From positions 1 to 64,000 of the forward strand of contig NZ_JSEP01000018.1 of the NCBI RefSeq assembly GCF_001624695.1: a stretch of DNA of 64,000 bases. The letters are read 5' to 3'. Below, piece by piece: positions 26,139-35,054 of the stretch (its first letter is position 1; each line of letters opens with the position of its first letter). The notes below the pieces were generated by a model. The model was not told where the DNA came from, did no database searches, and saw only the letters and a program-made list of their open reading frames with translations. The translations under genes were made by a program, and so were the position numbers. This stretch comes from Labrenzia sp. OB1 (GTDB lineage: Bacteria > Pseudomonadota > Alphaproteobacteria > Rhizobiales > Stappiaceae).

Positions 26139-26169
26139 TTGACCTGGAGTGACTCCAGGCCGGTAGGTT
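26139..26169 (+). promoter_or_regulatory. MerR-type promoter with operator palindrome
   Basis: A -35 box TTGACC (26139-26144) and a -10-like TAGGTT (26164-26169) are 19 bp apart, the overlong spacing that MerR-family activators correct by DNA untwisting. The spacer contains the perfect dyad CCTGGAG-TGA-CTCCAGG (26143-26159). It lies 28 bp upstream of a MerR gene that is coupled to an SDR gene, so the operon is probably autoactivated. Confidence 0.85.
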
Positions 26170-26196
26170 CGTTACCGCAACACACGAGCAGAGCCC

Positions 26197-26559
26197 ATGA
26201 GAATTTCTGAAGCCTCCGCGAAAAGCGGACTGAGCGCCGACACCATCCGGTATTACGAAAAGTCGGGGATCGTTCCTCCGATTGCGAGAGGTCCGGACGG
26301 ATTGCGGCGCTTTTCGCCTGAAAACCTGGAGTGGCTCACGCTGCTTTACTGGCTCCGCAAGACCGGAATGCCGATGAAGGAGATGCAGCGGTTTGCGTCG
26401 TTCTACCGGCAGGGAGAGGCAACCGTTCCACAGCGCAGGGATCTGCTTTTGAAACATGAACAGCGACTGCAGGAACGCCGGGCGGACCTCGCCAGGTGCG
26501 AGGAAGTCCTGAGCTACAAGCTCGCAGCGTATGACAGGATCGAGGGAAACAGGTCATGA
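26197..26559 (+). CDS. MerR-family transcriptional regulator
   Basis: A 120-residue MerR protein. The winged helix-turn-helix at 2-40 reads MRISEASAKSGLSADTIRYYEKSGIVPP, followed by RRFSPENLEWL and the KTGMPMKEMQRF helix, then a dimerisation coiled coil (~75-115). The short C-terminal part has a single Cys (LARCEEV) and no metal-binding CxxC loop, so it is more like MerR regulators that respond to small organic or reactive species than like metal sensors. It overlaps the SDR gene by 4 bp, and its promoter shows a MerR operator, so it probably controls both genes. Confidence 0.93.
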   Translation: MRISEASAKSGLSADTIRYYEKSGIVPPIARGPDGLRRFSPENLEWLTLLYWLRKTGMPMKEMQRFASFYRQGEATVPQRRDLLLKHEQRLQERRADLARCEEVLSYKLAAYDRIEGNRS

Positions 26560-27155
26560 AAATTATTGTCGTCGGAGCCGCGGGAGCGATCGGTCAGGCG
26601 GTGTGCGCCGAACTGGCACCAAGGCATGACATCATCACCGCCGGACGCTCTTCCGGGGATATCCGTGTCGATCTGGCCGATCAGACAAGCATCGAGGCGA
26701 TGTACCGGGCTGCCGGCGCAGTGGACGCTGTCGTCTGTGCGGCGGGCGAAGTCGAATTCGGCCGGCTTTCCGAGATGACCGGAGAAAAATACCTGTTCGG
26801 GTTGAAGAACAAGGTTCTCACCCAGATCAACCTGGTGCTGGCCGGAATGAATGTTCTGACCGATGGCGGATCGTTCACGCTGACGAGCGGCATTCTGGAC
26901 CGGGATCCTGTCCGGGAGGGCTCGGGATCTGCGACTGCGAACGGCGCGCTGGCCGGTTTCGTCAAGGCGGCGGCCATCGATATGCCGCGCAGCCTGCGCA
27001 TCAATGTGGTCAGCCCCGGCCTGCTTCAGGTTTCAGCGGAAAGATACGGCGCCATCTTTCCCGGCCATGATCCCGTCTCTTCGCGCCGTGTCGGTCTTGC
27101 TTATGCCAAGTGCATTGAAGGCGCCGCAACAGGGCAGATGGTGCCGGTGGACTGA
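26556..27155 (+). CDS. Short-chain dehydrogenase/reductase, small type
   Basis: A 199-residue SDR. The cofactor loop is at the start (IVVGAAGAIGQAVCAEL, a compact G-X-X-G-X-X-G form), and VCAAGEVEFG corresponds to the NNAG position. The usual Tyr-X-X-X-Lys active site is not present: where SDRs show YxxSK, this protein has ATANGALAGFVKAAAID, so the Tyr is missing. This matches the subgroup of short atypical SDRs found next to MerR regulators, whose substrates are unknown. The start overlaps the MerR stop (ATGA). It is cytoplasmic and probably NADP-binding. Confidence 0.82.
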   Translation: MKIIVVGAAGAIGQAVCAELAPRHDIITAGRSSGDIRVDLADQTSIEAMYRAAGAVDAVVCAAGEVEFGRLSEMTGEKYLFGLKNKVLTQINLVLAGMNVLTDGGSFTLTSGILDRDPVREGSGSATANGALAGFVKAAAIDMPRSLRINVVSPGLLQVSAERYGAIFPGHDPVSSRRVGLAYAKCIEGAATGQMVPVD

Positions 27156-27433
27156 AACCCGGAACATTTGGTAGTGATCTTAAAGACCAGATTAGATGCA
27201 GTTCGCCTGAAATGAGGTCCAGTTCACGCCGAATGAAGCTCGTTCTGTCGCAATTTCTGAACACCATTCTTGTGAAAGGTTCTCGGCGCGCTTTCGCCCG
27301 CGCCTTGCACCAAGAGGCTTGGCGTACGGGTCTTCACCATCGTTTTCAATCTGGCCAGTGACGACTTGCGCAACTTGTGCGGTACGTAGAATGGTTTCGG
27401 TGGGGAGCTTCTGTCTTTCAGTGTCGGTAGTTG

Positions 27434-27646
27434 TTATTCCCCACTTGGCAGATAATAAGTGAACGGGTCAGTTGACCCGACGTCGCCATGACGTTCGATT
27501 TCGCCACGTGTGATCATGCGACGGCAGGTGGAGTTGACACGCTGTTGGTAACCGTCCATTCCGAAAATAGCTTGGGCCAGTTCTGCTTCTGTCAATCCAG
27601 GCTGTTCGGCTACTCGTTCCTTAATCCGTTCTTGCACTGTAGCCAT
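27434..27646 (-). CDS. Small winged-helix-like protein
   Basis: A 70-residue protein, MATVQERIKERVAEQPGLTEAELAQAIFG followed by QQRVNSTCRRMITRGEIERHG, which has the helix-turn-helix-wing outline of small DNA-binding modules. The start at 27646 has GGGGA five bases upstream; the in-frame ATG at 27658 is less likely. It could be a small regulator or part of a restriction or toxin type locus, but no partner is visible. The neighbouring 278 bp on the 3' side (27156-27433) contain no gene that I can see. Confidence 0.6.
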   Translation of the reverse strand: MATVQERIKERVAEQPGLTEAELAQAIFGMDGYQQRVNSTCRRMITRGEIERHGDVGSTDPFTYYLPSGE

Positions 27647-27752
27647 GATAATCCCCATTATTTACGCTAAACATTTTGGAAATGGCGGCGGGATTCGAAA
27701 GAGCGCGTCAGTGCCACCTAATTTTAAGAAGAAGTAATGCCGAACGTCCAGC

Positions 27753-28331
27753 TTAGGACTTCTTCACGAATTCCGTCAGGATGACGATCCGCTGGTCGTT
27801 CACCCGGCCTTCGATATGGGCCGGGTTGTCGGCAATGAGGCCGATGTTGCGCACGGCCGTGCCGCGTTTGGCCGTGAAGCCGGCACCCTTCACCTTCAGG
27901 TCCTTGATCAGGGTCACCGTATCGCCGGACGAAAGGATGGCGCCATGGGTGTCCTTGTGAACCACACCTGTGTCTTCACCGGTCCCGTCAGCCTGCTGGC
28001 CGGCCTTTGCCCAGGCAAGAACGTCGTCTTCCAGATACAGCATGTCCAGAAGATCCCGGGCCCAGCCTTCCTCCGGCAGTCGTGCGAGCACGCGATAGGC
28101 GGAGACCTGGACGGGCGGAACCTGGCTCCAGGCAGTTTCGTTCAGGCAATGCCAGCGGGGCGGTTCGATGACAGTGGTGCCGGAGATCTGGTCCGAGCAA
28201 TCGGCGCAGGCGAGGATCGCCATATCCGCGCTGCCGTCCGCTTCAGGTCCGATCTCCAGCACCGCCGGCGCTTCGGCGGAGCCGCAGAGTTCGCAGGCGT
28301 TGCCGGCCCGTTCACGCAGGGTCTGCTCCAT
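27753..28331 (-). CDS. PhnA-like zinc ribbon protein
   Basis: A 192-residue protein with an N-terminal zinc ribbon (CELCGS ... CADCSD, residues ~13-50) and the C-terminal PhnA domain (LSSGDTVTLIKDLKVKGAGFTAKRGTAVRNIGL, residues ~135-185). The family is annotated as alkylphosphonate utilisation operon protein PhnA, but the link to phosphonate metabolism is weak and E. coli PhnA (YjdM) has no proven role there. I chose ATG 28331, which has GGGGA seven bases upstream; ATG 28337 is possible. The frame continues much further upstream through a tandem repeat, which I treat as non-coding. Confidence 0.85.
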   Translation of the reverse strand: MEQTLRERAGNACELCGSAEAPAVLEIGPEADGSADMAILACADCSDQISGTTVIEPPRWHCLNETAWSQVPPVQVSAYRVLARLPEEGWARDLLDMLYLEDDVLAWAKAGQQADGTGEDTGVVHKDTHGAILSSGDTVTLIKDLKVKGAGFTAKRGTAVRNIGLIADNPAHIEGRVNDQRIVILTEFVKKS

Positions 28332-28418
28332 GGTCATTTCCCCACTTTTTGGTCCGTAGGTGCCAAAGGCCCAAGTGCTGTAGCCTCTGTCAGCCTGTCC
28401 GACGGCGTTCCGCGTGTG

Positions 28419-28605
28419 TTCGAAGCGCGACCGCTTCAGCACGTTCGACGGTGCTGCGCACCTTGCACTCGCGTGCGTTCGAAGCGTGACCGCTTCAGCA
28501 CGTTCGACGGTGCTGCGCACCTTGCACTCGCGTGCGTTCGAAGCGTGACCGCTTCAGCCCGCTCGACGGTGCTGCGCGCCTTGCACTCGCGTGCGTTCGA
28601 AGCTC
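28419..28605. repeat. 59-bp tandem repeat, three copies plus a partial
   Basis: The anchor TTCGAAGC recurs at 28419, 28478, 28537 and 28596, an exact 59-bp period. Units are nearly identical. Each contains two hairpins: GAAGCG-TGAC-CGCTTC (lost in the first unit's left arm by one base) and GGTGC-TGC-GCACC. The array fills the gap between lepA (ends 28652) and the PhnA-like gene. It resembles REP/BIME-type extragenic palindromes more than a CRISPR because there are no spacers. The whole 320-bp gap (28332-28651) holds nothing else. Confidence 0.9.
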
Positions 28606-28651
28606 GTGAAGGTCCACCGGACCTTCACGTCGGGCAAAGCCCGACCGCTTC

Positions 28652-30457
28652 TCACTCATCCATCTTCAGGGCCTGGATGAAGGCTTCCTGCGGGATTTCG
28701 ACCTTGCCGAACTGGCGCATCTTCTTCTTGCCGGCCTTCTGCTTTTCCAGCAGCTTGCGTTTACGCGTGGCGTCGCCGCCGTAGCATTTGGCGGTCACGT
28801 CCTTGCGCAGGGCCGAGATGGTTTCGCGGGCGATCACCCGGCCGCCGATGGCGGCCTGGATCGGGATCTTGAACATGTGCCGCGGGATCAGTTCTTTCAG
28901 CTTTTCGCACATGGCGCGGCCACGGCGCTCCGCCTGGCTGCGGTGCACGAGCATGGAAAGCGCGTCCACCGGCTCGTCATTCACCAGGATCGACATCCTG
29001 ACCAGATCGCCGGCGCGGTAGTCGGAAATCTGGTAGTCGAAGGAGGCATAGCCCTTGGAGATCGATTTCAGCCGGTCGTAGAAGTCGAAGACCACTTCGT
29101 TGAGCGGCAGGTCATAGGCGACCAGGGCGCGCGAGCCGACATAAGACAGATCCACCTGAATGCCGCGACGTTCCTGACACAGCTTGAGGATGCCGCCCAG
29201 ATAGTCGTCCGGCGTCATGATCGTTGCCCGGATCCATGGCTCGCGGATCTCGGTGATCTTGACCACGTCGGGCATGTCCGCCGGGTTGTGCAGATCGATG
29301 TCCGACCCGTCCGTCAGCGTCATCTGGTAGACGACTGACGGCGCGGTCGCGATCAGGTCGAGGTCGAATTCGCGGTAAAGCCGCTCCTGAATGATTTCCA
29401 GATGCAGCAGACCCAGGAAACCGCAGCGGAAGCCGAAGCCGAGCGCGGCGGAGGTTTCCATCTCGAAGGAGAAGCTGGCGTCGTTGAGGCGCAGCTTGCC
29501 CATGGCGGCGCGCAGGTCATCGAAGTCGTTGGCATCGACAGGAAAGAGACCGCAGAACACCACCGGCTGGGCAGGCTTGAAGCCCGGCAGGGCTTCCGCG
29601 CAGGGCTTTTTCTCCAGCGTTATGGTATCGCCGACGCGGGTGTCGGCCACTTCCTTGATCGACCCGGTGATCACGCCGATCTCGCCGGAATGCAACTCGT
29701 CCACCTGCAGGAACTTGGGCGTCATCACGCCGACACGATCGACATCGTAGGCCGCGCCTGTTCCCATCATCTTGATCTTCTGGCCCTTCTTCAGCGAGCC
29801 GTTGATGACCCGCACAAGAACCATGACGCCCAGATAGGTGTCGTACCAGCTGTCGACCAGCATCGCCTTCAGCGTGTCGTCCGGGTCGCCCTTCGGCGCC
29901 GGCAGCTTCTGGACGATCGCTTCCAGGACGTCCTCCACGCCGAGACCGGTCTTGGCGGAGATCATACAGGCCTCGGACGCATCGATGCCGATGACATCCT
30001 CGATCTGTTCCTTGATCCGGTCCGGTTCGGCGGCCGGCAAGTCGATCTTGTTCAGCACCGTGACGATCTCGTGATCGTTGTCGATGGCCTGGTAGACGTT
30101 GGCCAGTGTCTGGGCTTCCACGCCCTGTGAGGCGTCGACCACCAGCAGCGAGCCTTCGCAGGCCGCAAGCGAGCGGGAGACCTCATAGGCGAAGTCCACA
30201 TGACCCGGCGTGTCGATCAGGTTCAGCGTATACTGCTGACCGTCCTTGGCGGTATAGATCAGCCGGACGGTCTGGGCCTTGATCGTAATGCCGCGCTCGC
30301 GTTCGATATCCATCGAATCGAGGACCTGCGTGGTCATTTCGCGGTCGGTCATCGTGCCTGTCATCTGGATCAGCCGGTCAGCCAGCGTCGACTTGCCGTG
30401 ATCGATATGCGCCACGATGGAAAAATTGCGGATGTTGGAAAGTGTCTTCGTCGTCAT
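28652..30457 (-). CDS. lepA: Elongation factor 4 (LepA)
   Basis: A 601-residue translational GTPase that back-translocates or aids ribosomes under stress and in initiation. GTPase motifs: G1 AHIDHGKST (~17), G2 region RGITIK, G3 DTPGHVDF (~81), G4 NKIDLP (~136). The EF-G-like domains II, III and V follow, and the LepA-specific C-terminal domain begins near 480 with [26 protein letters not shown] and ends at [26 protein letters not shown]. It lacks the EF-G domain IV, as expected. Cytoplasmic, full length. A 59-bp repeat array lies downstream. Confidence 0.98.
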   Translation of the reverse strand: MTTKTLSNIRNFSIVAHIDHGKSTLADRLIQMTGTMTDREMTTQVLDSMDIERERGITIKAQTVRLIYTAKDGQQYTLNLIDTPGHVDFAYEVSRSLAACEGSLLVVDASQGVEAQTLANVYQAIDNDHEIVTVLNKIDLPAAEPDRIKEQIEDVIGIDASEACMISAKTGLGVEDVLEAIVQKLPAPKGDPDDTLKAMLVDSWYDTYLGVMVLVRVINGSLKKGQKIKMMGTGAAYDVDRVGVMTPKFLQVDELHSGEIGVITGSIKEVADTRVGDTITLEKKPCAEALPGFKPAQPVVFCGLFPVDANDFDDLRAAMGKLRLNDASFSFEMETSAALGFGFRCGFLGLLHLEIIQERLYREFDLDLIATAPSVVYQMTLTDGSDIDLHNPADMPDVVKITEIREPWIRATIMTPDDYLGGILKLCQERRGIQVDLSYVGSRALVAYDLPLNEVVFDFYDRLKSISKGYASFDYQISDYRAGDLVRMSILVNDEPVDALSMLVHRSQAERRGRAMCEKLKELIPRHMFKIPIQAAIGGRVIARETISALRKDVTAKCYGGDATRKRKLLEKQKAGKKKMRQFGKVEIPQEAFIQALKMDE

Positions 30458-30711
30458 GGCCGCCCGTTTACCACCGCATTTTGATTTCGACCAGTGAATT
30501 GCGCGCTCAGGAAGTCGAAATCTGGTGGTTTTGAAGCAAAATATGGCTATTCGAACGGGCGCGCGACCCTGGTCTGCCGTCAGCCGGCGCGGAAGGGAAA
30601 AAATGCCGGGACCGGGTTGAGGCCGGTTCCTCTCTTTTCACGGTGTTTGCTCTTAAAGCGGCGAGAAACTTGTGCTAGCGATTGATTGATAAAATTACCA
30701 AGGATAAGTTT

Positions 30712-31230
30712 ATGAACGTCCGCGATGCTGTGCCGAAGGACATTCTTGCCATTCTGGCCATTTACAACCGCTCGATCCGCGAGACCACGTCCTCCTGGAC
30801 GAACCGGGAGGAAAGCCTCGACGACAGGTTGACGTGGTTCGAGGGCCGCAAGAAAAAGGGGTTGCCGGTCCTGGTTGCCGAGAATGATCAGGGCCAGATT
30901 CTCGGGTTTGCCAGCTTCGGCCCGTTTCGCCCGCGCGAAGGCTACCGTTTCACGGTGGAACACACGGTCTATGTCGACCCGAAGGCACAACGTCAGGGCG
31001 TTGCCACCTCCTTGCTGTCTCAGCTTGTCGAGATCGCCGGCGCGAATGGCCTGCATCTGCTGCTGGGTGTCATCGACGGGGAAAATACGGCTTCAATCGC
31101 CCTTCATGAAAAACTCGGCTTCGAAGTCACCGGACGATTGCCGCAAGCCGGAACCAAGTTTGGCCGCTGGCTGGACCTTGTATTGATGACCCGTGTTCTC
31201 AACGCGGGAATGCCTGCACCTGAAAAATGA
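30712..31230 (+). CDS. GNAT N-acetyltransferase, Pat/MnaT-like
   Basis: A 172-residue GNAT acetyltransferase resembling phosphinothricin/methionine-derivative acetyltransferases. The start at 30712 has AAGGATAAG upstream and begins MNVRDAVPKDILAILAIYN. Family blocks are YVDPKAQRQGVATSLLSQLV (acetyl-CoA loop, ~85-105) and LGVIDGENTASIALHEKLGFE (~120-142), then FGRWLDLVLM. The likely substrate is a small amine or amino acid analogue; herbicide resistance should not be assumed. An in-frame ATG at 30682 is possible but lacks a ribosome site. It stands alone, divergent from lepA. Confidence 0.88.
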   Translation: MNVRDAVPKDILAILAIYNRSIRETTSSWTNREESLDDRLTWFEGRKKKGLPVLVAENDQGQILGFASFGPFRPREGYRFTVEHTVYVDPKAQRQGVATSLLSQLVEIAGANGLHLLLGVIDGENTASIALHEKLGFEVTGRLPQAGTKFGRWLDLVLMTRVLNAGMPAPEK

Positions 31231-31355
31231 GCGGATGAAACGGAGCTTCCCTGTTTGGGCAAGACCCGGCCCGGAAGGGGCAGGCCAGACTGCTGACACG
31301 CCTGATTTCGTCATCAGTTTGAAGACCCGGCTTAAAGAGGGGCCGGGCTTTGAGG

Positions 31356-32312
31356 TCATGCGGCTGCCTGATGGCCGCAGCAGAGGCCGCTGATCGCCGA
31401 GATATGCCGGTGATCCGTACCGCAGCAGCCGCCGAGCACGCGGACCCAGGGCATATGGTCCAGAATCTGGCGGTAACGCATCGCCAGATCCTGCGGATCG
31501 CCGATGTCCAGATCTTCCGCCGCATCCAGCTCCGCGTGGCTCATCCGGGAAGCATTCGCACGGATGCCGCAGATGCGTTTCACCCATGCACCGCCCTGCT
31601 TCAGAACCTCGCTGAAATGAACCGGATGGGCGCAATTGACCATGTAGTAGGCGACGGAATTGGTACTGACCGCATCCACGGCATCGATCGCGTCGCCGAG
31701 ATACTCGCCGGACGGCAGACGGCCATCGGTTTCGACCGTGAAGGAAATCACGCAGGCGATCCCGATCTTCCTTGCGACAAGCGCTATCGCGGCGGCCTCC
31801 TGCACATTGGTCATGGTGATCGCCGAAACCATGTCCGCATCGCTTTCATGAAAAACTTCGATCTGGCGGCCATGGTAGTCGTAGGCGTCGATGACGTTAG
31901 TCAGCTTGCCGGCAAGATATCCGTCGCCGCGCGGCCCGATGCAGCCACTGATACCGAAGGGGCTGGCGTCGCTCCGGTATTCGTCAGCCAACTCGCGCAG
32001 AGTCCCGATCGCATCGCTGTTGGCGGCGTCTAGGGCGCTTGCGGAATAGCCGAGCTTTTCCGCCCAATCGGGATTGGCACGCCATGTCGGACTTTCAAGA
32101 ACGAAACCGGCGCCACAGTCGACTGCGGTCTGCGCGTAAGGGCGGAAGTAATTCTTCAGCCGGTCGCGCCCTTCCGGAGTCTTCAGCAGGGTAAAGGATG
32201 CAAAGTGAGGCAGCTCGATGCCGTCAAGAAATATCAGGCTCGTTTCCAGGCCACCATCGGTGAGGAACATCTGCTCCGATCGATGGGGAAGTATTCCGGC
32301 GGGTCTTGTCAT
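31356..32312 (-). CDS. Homocysteine S-methyltransferase family protein
   Basis: A 318-residue TIM-barrel methyltransferase of PF02574. The start of the barrel is FLTDGGLETSLIF, the substrate region is GCIGPRGDGYLAG, and the zinc-binding cysteines are in MVNCAHP (~225) and GGCCGTDHRH (~290). It has no cobalamin- or folate-binding domains, so it is a stand-alone form using a methyl donor such as S-methylmethionine, betaine or a related compound. The exact donor is not predictable. The start is taken at 32312; the in-frame ATG at 32324 would add four residues. It is convergent with the GNAT gene. Confidence 0.88.
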   Translation of the reverse strand: MTRPAGILPHRSEQMFLTDGGLETSLIFLDGIELPHFASFTLLKTPEGRDRLKNYFRPYAQTAVDCGAGFVLESPTWRANPDWAEKLGYSASALDAANSDAIGTLRELADEYRSDASPFGISGCIGPRGDGYLAGKLTNVIDAYDYHGRQIEVFHESDADMVSAITMTNVQEAAAIALVARKIGIACVISFTVETDGRLPSGEYLGDAIDAVDAVSTNSVAYYMVNCAHPVHFSEVLKQGGAWVKRICGIRANASRMSHAELDAAEDLDIGDPQDLAMRYRQILDHMPWVRVLGGCCGTDHRHISAISGLCCGHQAAA

Positions 32313-32525
32313 ATGAAAATCCAATCTGGTTCAAACGATGCGGATGTCGATCCGGCGTGCGAAATAAGGCAGCGGGCCGCGACTGTTATCCGATGCCGCG
32401 AGAAGATCCAGAGGTCTCCATCTCAGATTGCGCAATTGGAAAAAAGGAAGTGACAACGGTCACACCGCAAACAGGCGATCTTCACAAAAACAGCGTGTTT
32501 TCGCCGGTTCGCTGCCGGTTAATCG

Positions 32526-33641
32526 TCAGTTCGCCGTCAGGACCGACCGGCAATCGCGCGGCAGCGCGGCAAGGGCCATGGGACGTTTCTTGACCACTTT
32601 CGGCTTGTCATCCGGCTTGGGCGGGTTTTTCGGCACCCAGGGTTCGTCCGACAACCAATATGTCAGGTTGGACCCGCAACCGTCGCCGGGAGGCGGTGGG
32701 TTCTGGTTCTTGCAGCCGACGCTGCCGGCCGGACAGGAAAGCCGGACATGGAAATGGTAGTGATGCCCCCACCATGGCCGGACCTTGCGCAGCCAGGTGC
32801 GGTCGCGGCTTGTCTCGAAATCGCAGAGCGCTTTCTTGATTGTCGGATTGACGAAGATTCGGGCGACACGCTTGTCCGACGCCGCGCGGCGGATCAGCCT
32901 GGCATGGACGTCGGTCCATTTCCTCGGGTCCACACGGCGGTCCGCGCCTTTCACGTCCAGCGGCCCGATCAGCATGGACGTCGCCGAGACGTCCTCGCGT
33001 TCCTTCCCACTGAGACGGCGTCCCGGCATTTCCGTCAACCAGATATCGGCATCCAGTCCGATCTGGTGACTGGCATGGCCGGACGTCATGGGCCCGCCGC
33101 GCGGCTGTGCCAGGTCGCCCACGAGAAGTCCGTTCCAGCCGACCTTGGGTGCATCCTTCGCCAGGTCTTCCAGATAGTCGATCAGCTCCGGATGACCCCA
33201 GTTGCGGTTGCGAGACAGCCGCATGACCTGCCAGGTCGGCCCGTCCTTCGGCAGGGCCGCGCCACCGGCAAGGCAGCCCTTGGCATAGGAGCCGATGGAC
33301 CGGGCCTTCAGGGGCGCCGGACCGTTCGCCGCTCCGAAATAGTCTTTCGCCGGAAACTTGGAATAAAGCACGAGCTCGGGTTTGGTCGCCACATAGCCGT
33401 CCGGAACGTCGCGTTTTTTCACCGGCACGGGCACACCGGCGACCAGTTGCAGGCTCGGCCGGTATTCTTCGGCGACGATGTCGCCTCCCGGGGCGGGCTT
33501 TGCCGTAGGCACGGGTGTGAGCGCTCCGGCATCCGAAGCCATCGCAACCAGTGTCACAAGGGCGGCGATCAGTCCCGAGGATGCCGAGAAGGGGCGTTCC
33601 CAGACGCTCGATGCAGTATTCCGCGCTGCCGGATTGCGCAT
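32526..33641 (-). CDS. mepA: Penicillin-insensitive murein endopeptidase MepA
   Basis: A 371-residue M74 peptidase. A signal-peptide-like segment (SSGLIAALVTLVAMASDAGA) precedes a proline-rich stretch and the catalytic domain. Metal-site motifs are GHASHQIGLDADIWL (His and Asp) and WWGHHYHFHVRLSCP (His pair). It cleaves D-Ala-meso-DAP cross-links in the periplasm. The C-terminal part contains Cys (CPAGSVGCKNQN and DGCGSNLTY) expected to form disulfides as in MepA. The start at 33641 is preferred over an ATG at 33710, which would overlap the patatin gene. It follows the patatin gene by 34 bp on the same strand. Confidence 0.93.
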   Translation of the reverse strand: MRNPAARNTASSVWERPFSASSGLIAALVTLVAMASDAGALTPVPTAKPAPGGDIVAEEYRPSLQLVAGVPVPVKKRDVPDGYVATKPELVLYSKFPAKDYFGAANGPAPLKARSIGSYAKGCLAGGAALPKDGPTWQVMRLSRNRNWGHPELIDYLEDLAKDAPKVGWNGLLVGDLAQPRGGPMTSGHASHQIGLDADIWLTEMPGRRLSGKEREDVSATSMLIGPLDVKGADRRVDPRKWTDVHARLIRRAASDKRVARIFVNPTIKKALCDFETSRDRTWLRKVRPWWGHHYHFHVRLSCPAGSVGCKNQNPPPPGDGCGSNLTYWLSDEPWVPKNPPKPDDKPKVVKKRPMALAALPRDCRSVLTAN

Positions 33642-33675
33642 GCTCACCTTGAACCCTCGTGCTTCGCAGGCTGAA

Positions 33676-34761
33676 TTATGCAGCATGCACCAATTCAGGC
33701 GGTTCCGCATCCGATTCCCGGACCTGGTGGTGGGTTTTCATCAAATCGGCGATCTCGTCCAGAAGAACCGTGTTGTCGCGGATCACCCGGTCGGCGGCGC
33801 CGTTGAGCGCAATTATGTTGCCGGGCCGGGCATTGTCCATGGCTTCGGCTTCCGGCGGCAGGGTGGCGTCAAGGCGGTGATAGGTGACACCGGGCATTTC
33901 GGCAAACAGATGGCGCGCCTGATAGGACGCCGTCTGCGATTGTCCGTCAGAGAAGATTGAAAGAATGGGTGCACCCCTGGAAGGCTGCATCCAGCCAAGT
34001 GCGCCCCAGCCGCTGGCGTTTTTGTAGGGAAACGCCCGTTCCGCCGCCCGTCCGCTGCCGAGGGACAGAATGACGAGTTCGTCGGAAGCCCAGCCGATCT
34101 TGCGTGCTTCCAGATAGGCCGCGATTGCCGGATCGTTCATGAACACATCGCCGCCGACAAGCGCTTCCTCGCGCTTGCGTGACAGGTTCTCGACCCGAGC
34201 GGGTTCGAAATAGGAGGGCGTGGCCGTCGCAGCGCGCACGGCCTGCCAGAAATAATAGTCATCCGCCCGGCCGCCGTTTTCCTCCAGTCCGTTGGTCAGG
34301 AATACGGCGCGCCGTTGCTCGATATCATATGCGGTCAGCACCAGCCGGGTGAGGCCGCTTGCCATTGAAGTCCAGCCGAAGCGCTCTTTCAGAAGCTTTT
34401 CCAGCGGGCGGGCATCGTAGGTCTCGTCGAAAAGGCCGAGCGGCCGGGTCACCGCGTGCGCCAGCCGGTCGCTGATCGAATGGGTGAGGATCTCCCGCGC
34501 CTCGCGCTCGAAGAAGCATCTCAGCTCGGAAATCGTGGCAGCCGCCTCGCCAGCCGAGCTGCCGGGGCGCGGCGCGCACAGTCCGGCGGTGATCAGTCCG
34601 CCGGAAGCGGTTCCCGCCATCAGATCGAAAACCTTGTGCATTGGCGACATGATGCCGCGATGGATCAACCGGCTCTCCAGAGCCTCGAGTATGCGCAAGG
34701 GTATCAGGCCGCGCATGCCGCCGCCGTCAATGGAAAGAATGAATCGTTTTTTCTGGGCCAT
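33676..34761 (-). CDS. Patatin-like phospholipase with GGD in place of the DGG motif
   Basis: A 361-residue patatin. The oxyanion loop is DGGGMRG at 12-18 and the nucleophile serine is in GTASGG (Ser53). The second catalytic residue of patatins normally lies in DGG/DGA before F-x-N-N-P; here the sequence is VGGDVFMNDP, so Asp falls two positions later. It may be a lipid acyl hydrolase with an altered dyad or an inactive scaffold. There is no signal peptide, so it is cytoplasmic. The start at 34761 (MAQKKRFILSIDGGG) is chosen over an upstream ATG at 34872. It is transcribed with mepA downstream; the 293-bp gap to the M42 gene probably holds divergent promoters. Confidence 0.88.
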   Translation of the reverse strand: MAQKKRFILSIDGGGMRGLIPLRILEALESRLIHRGIMSPMHKVFDLMAGTASGGLITAGLCAPRPGSSAGEAAATISELRCFFEREAREILTHSISDRLAHAVTRPLGLFDETYDARPLEKLLKERFGWTSMASGLTRLVLTAYDIEQRRAVFLTNGLEENGGRADDYYFWQAVRAATATPSYFEPARVENLSRKREEALVGGDVFMNDPAIAAYLEARKIGWASDELVILSLGSGRAAERAFPYKNASGWGALGWMQPSRGAPILSIFSDGQSQTASYQARHLFAEMPGVTYHRLDATLPPEAEAMDNARPGNIIALNGAADRVIRDNTVLLDEIADLMKTHHQVRESDAEPPELVHAA

Positions 34762-35054
34762 CTCTTGTCCCCGGGTGGTCGAAAAGGAAGGGGCTGCGCC
34801 GCATCCGGCAGCAACGGAAACTTTTTGTCTTTCTCTGATTGTTTGCCTGCAATTGCGACGCGGCAATGGCAAAGCGCAAAACTAGGGCCTGTTTATTGAA
34901 AAATCGGCGTGCGGATGGTTAAGCAATTCAGGCAAATTTGCTGTTTTTCCGCGTATCGGGAACCGATATCGAAGTCCTGCGTCTTCACTCTTTGTCCCGC
35001 GGCCGAATTCGGAATAGGATCGGCCGGATTTTACAACCCTCAGCAGGAAGCTCC

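Noticed and set aside
28332..28520. N-terminal extension of the PhnA-like protein through the 59-bp repeats
   Set aside because: The extra residues are repeat-encoded and not zinc-ribbon sequence. ATG 28331 has a good ribosome site, and the family begins there.
28419..28605. CRISPR-like array
   Set aside because: The repeats are directly adjacent at 59 bp with no unique spacers and no cas genes nearby.
30712..31230. Herbicide-resistance acetyltransferase call for the GNAT protein
   Set aside because: The Pat/MnaT family includes many amino-acid acetylators, and the sequence alone does not show the phosphinothricin substrate.
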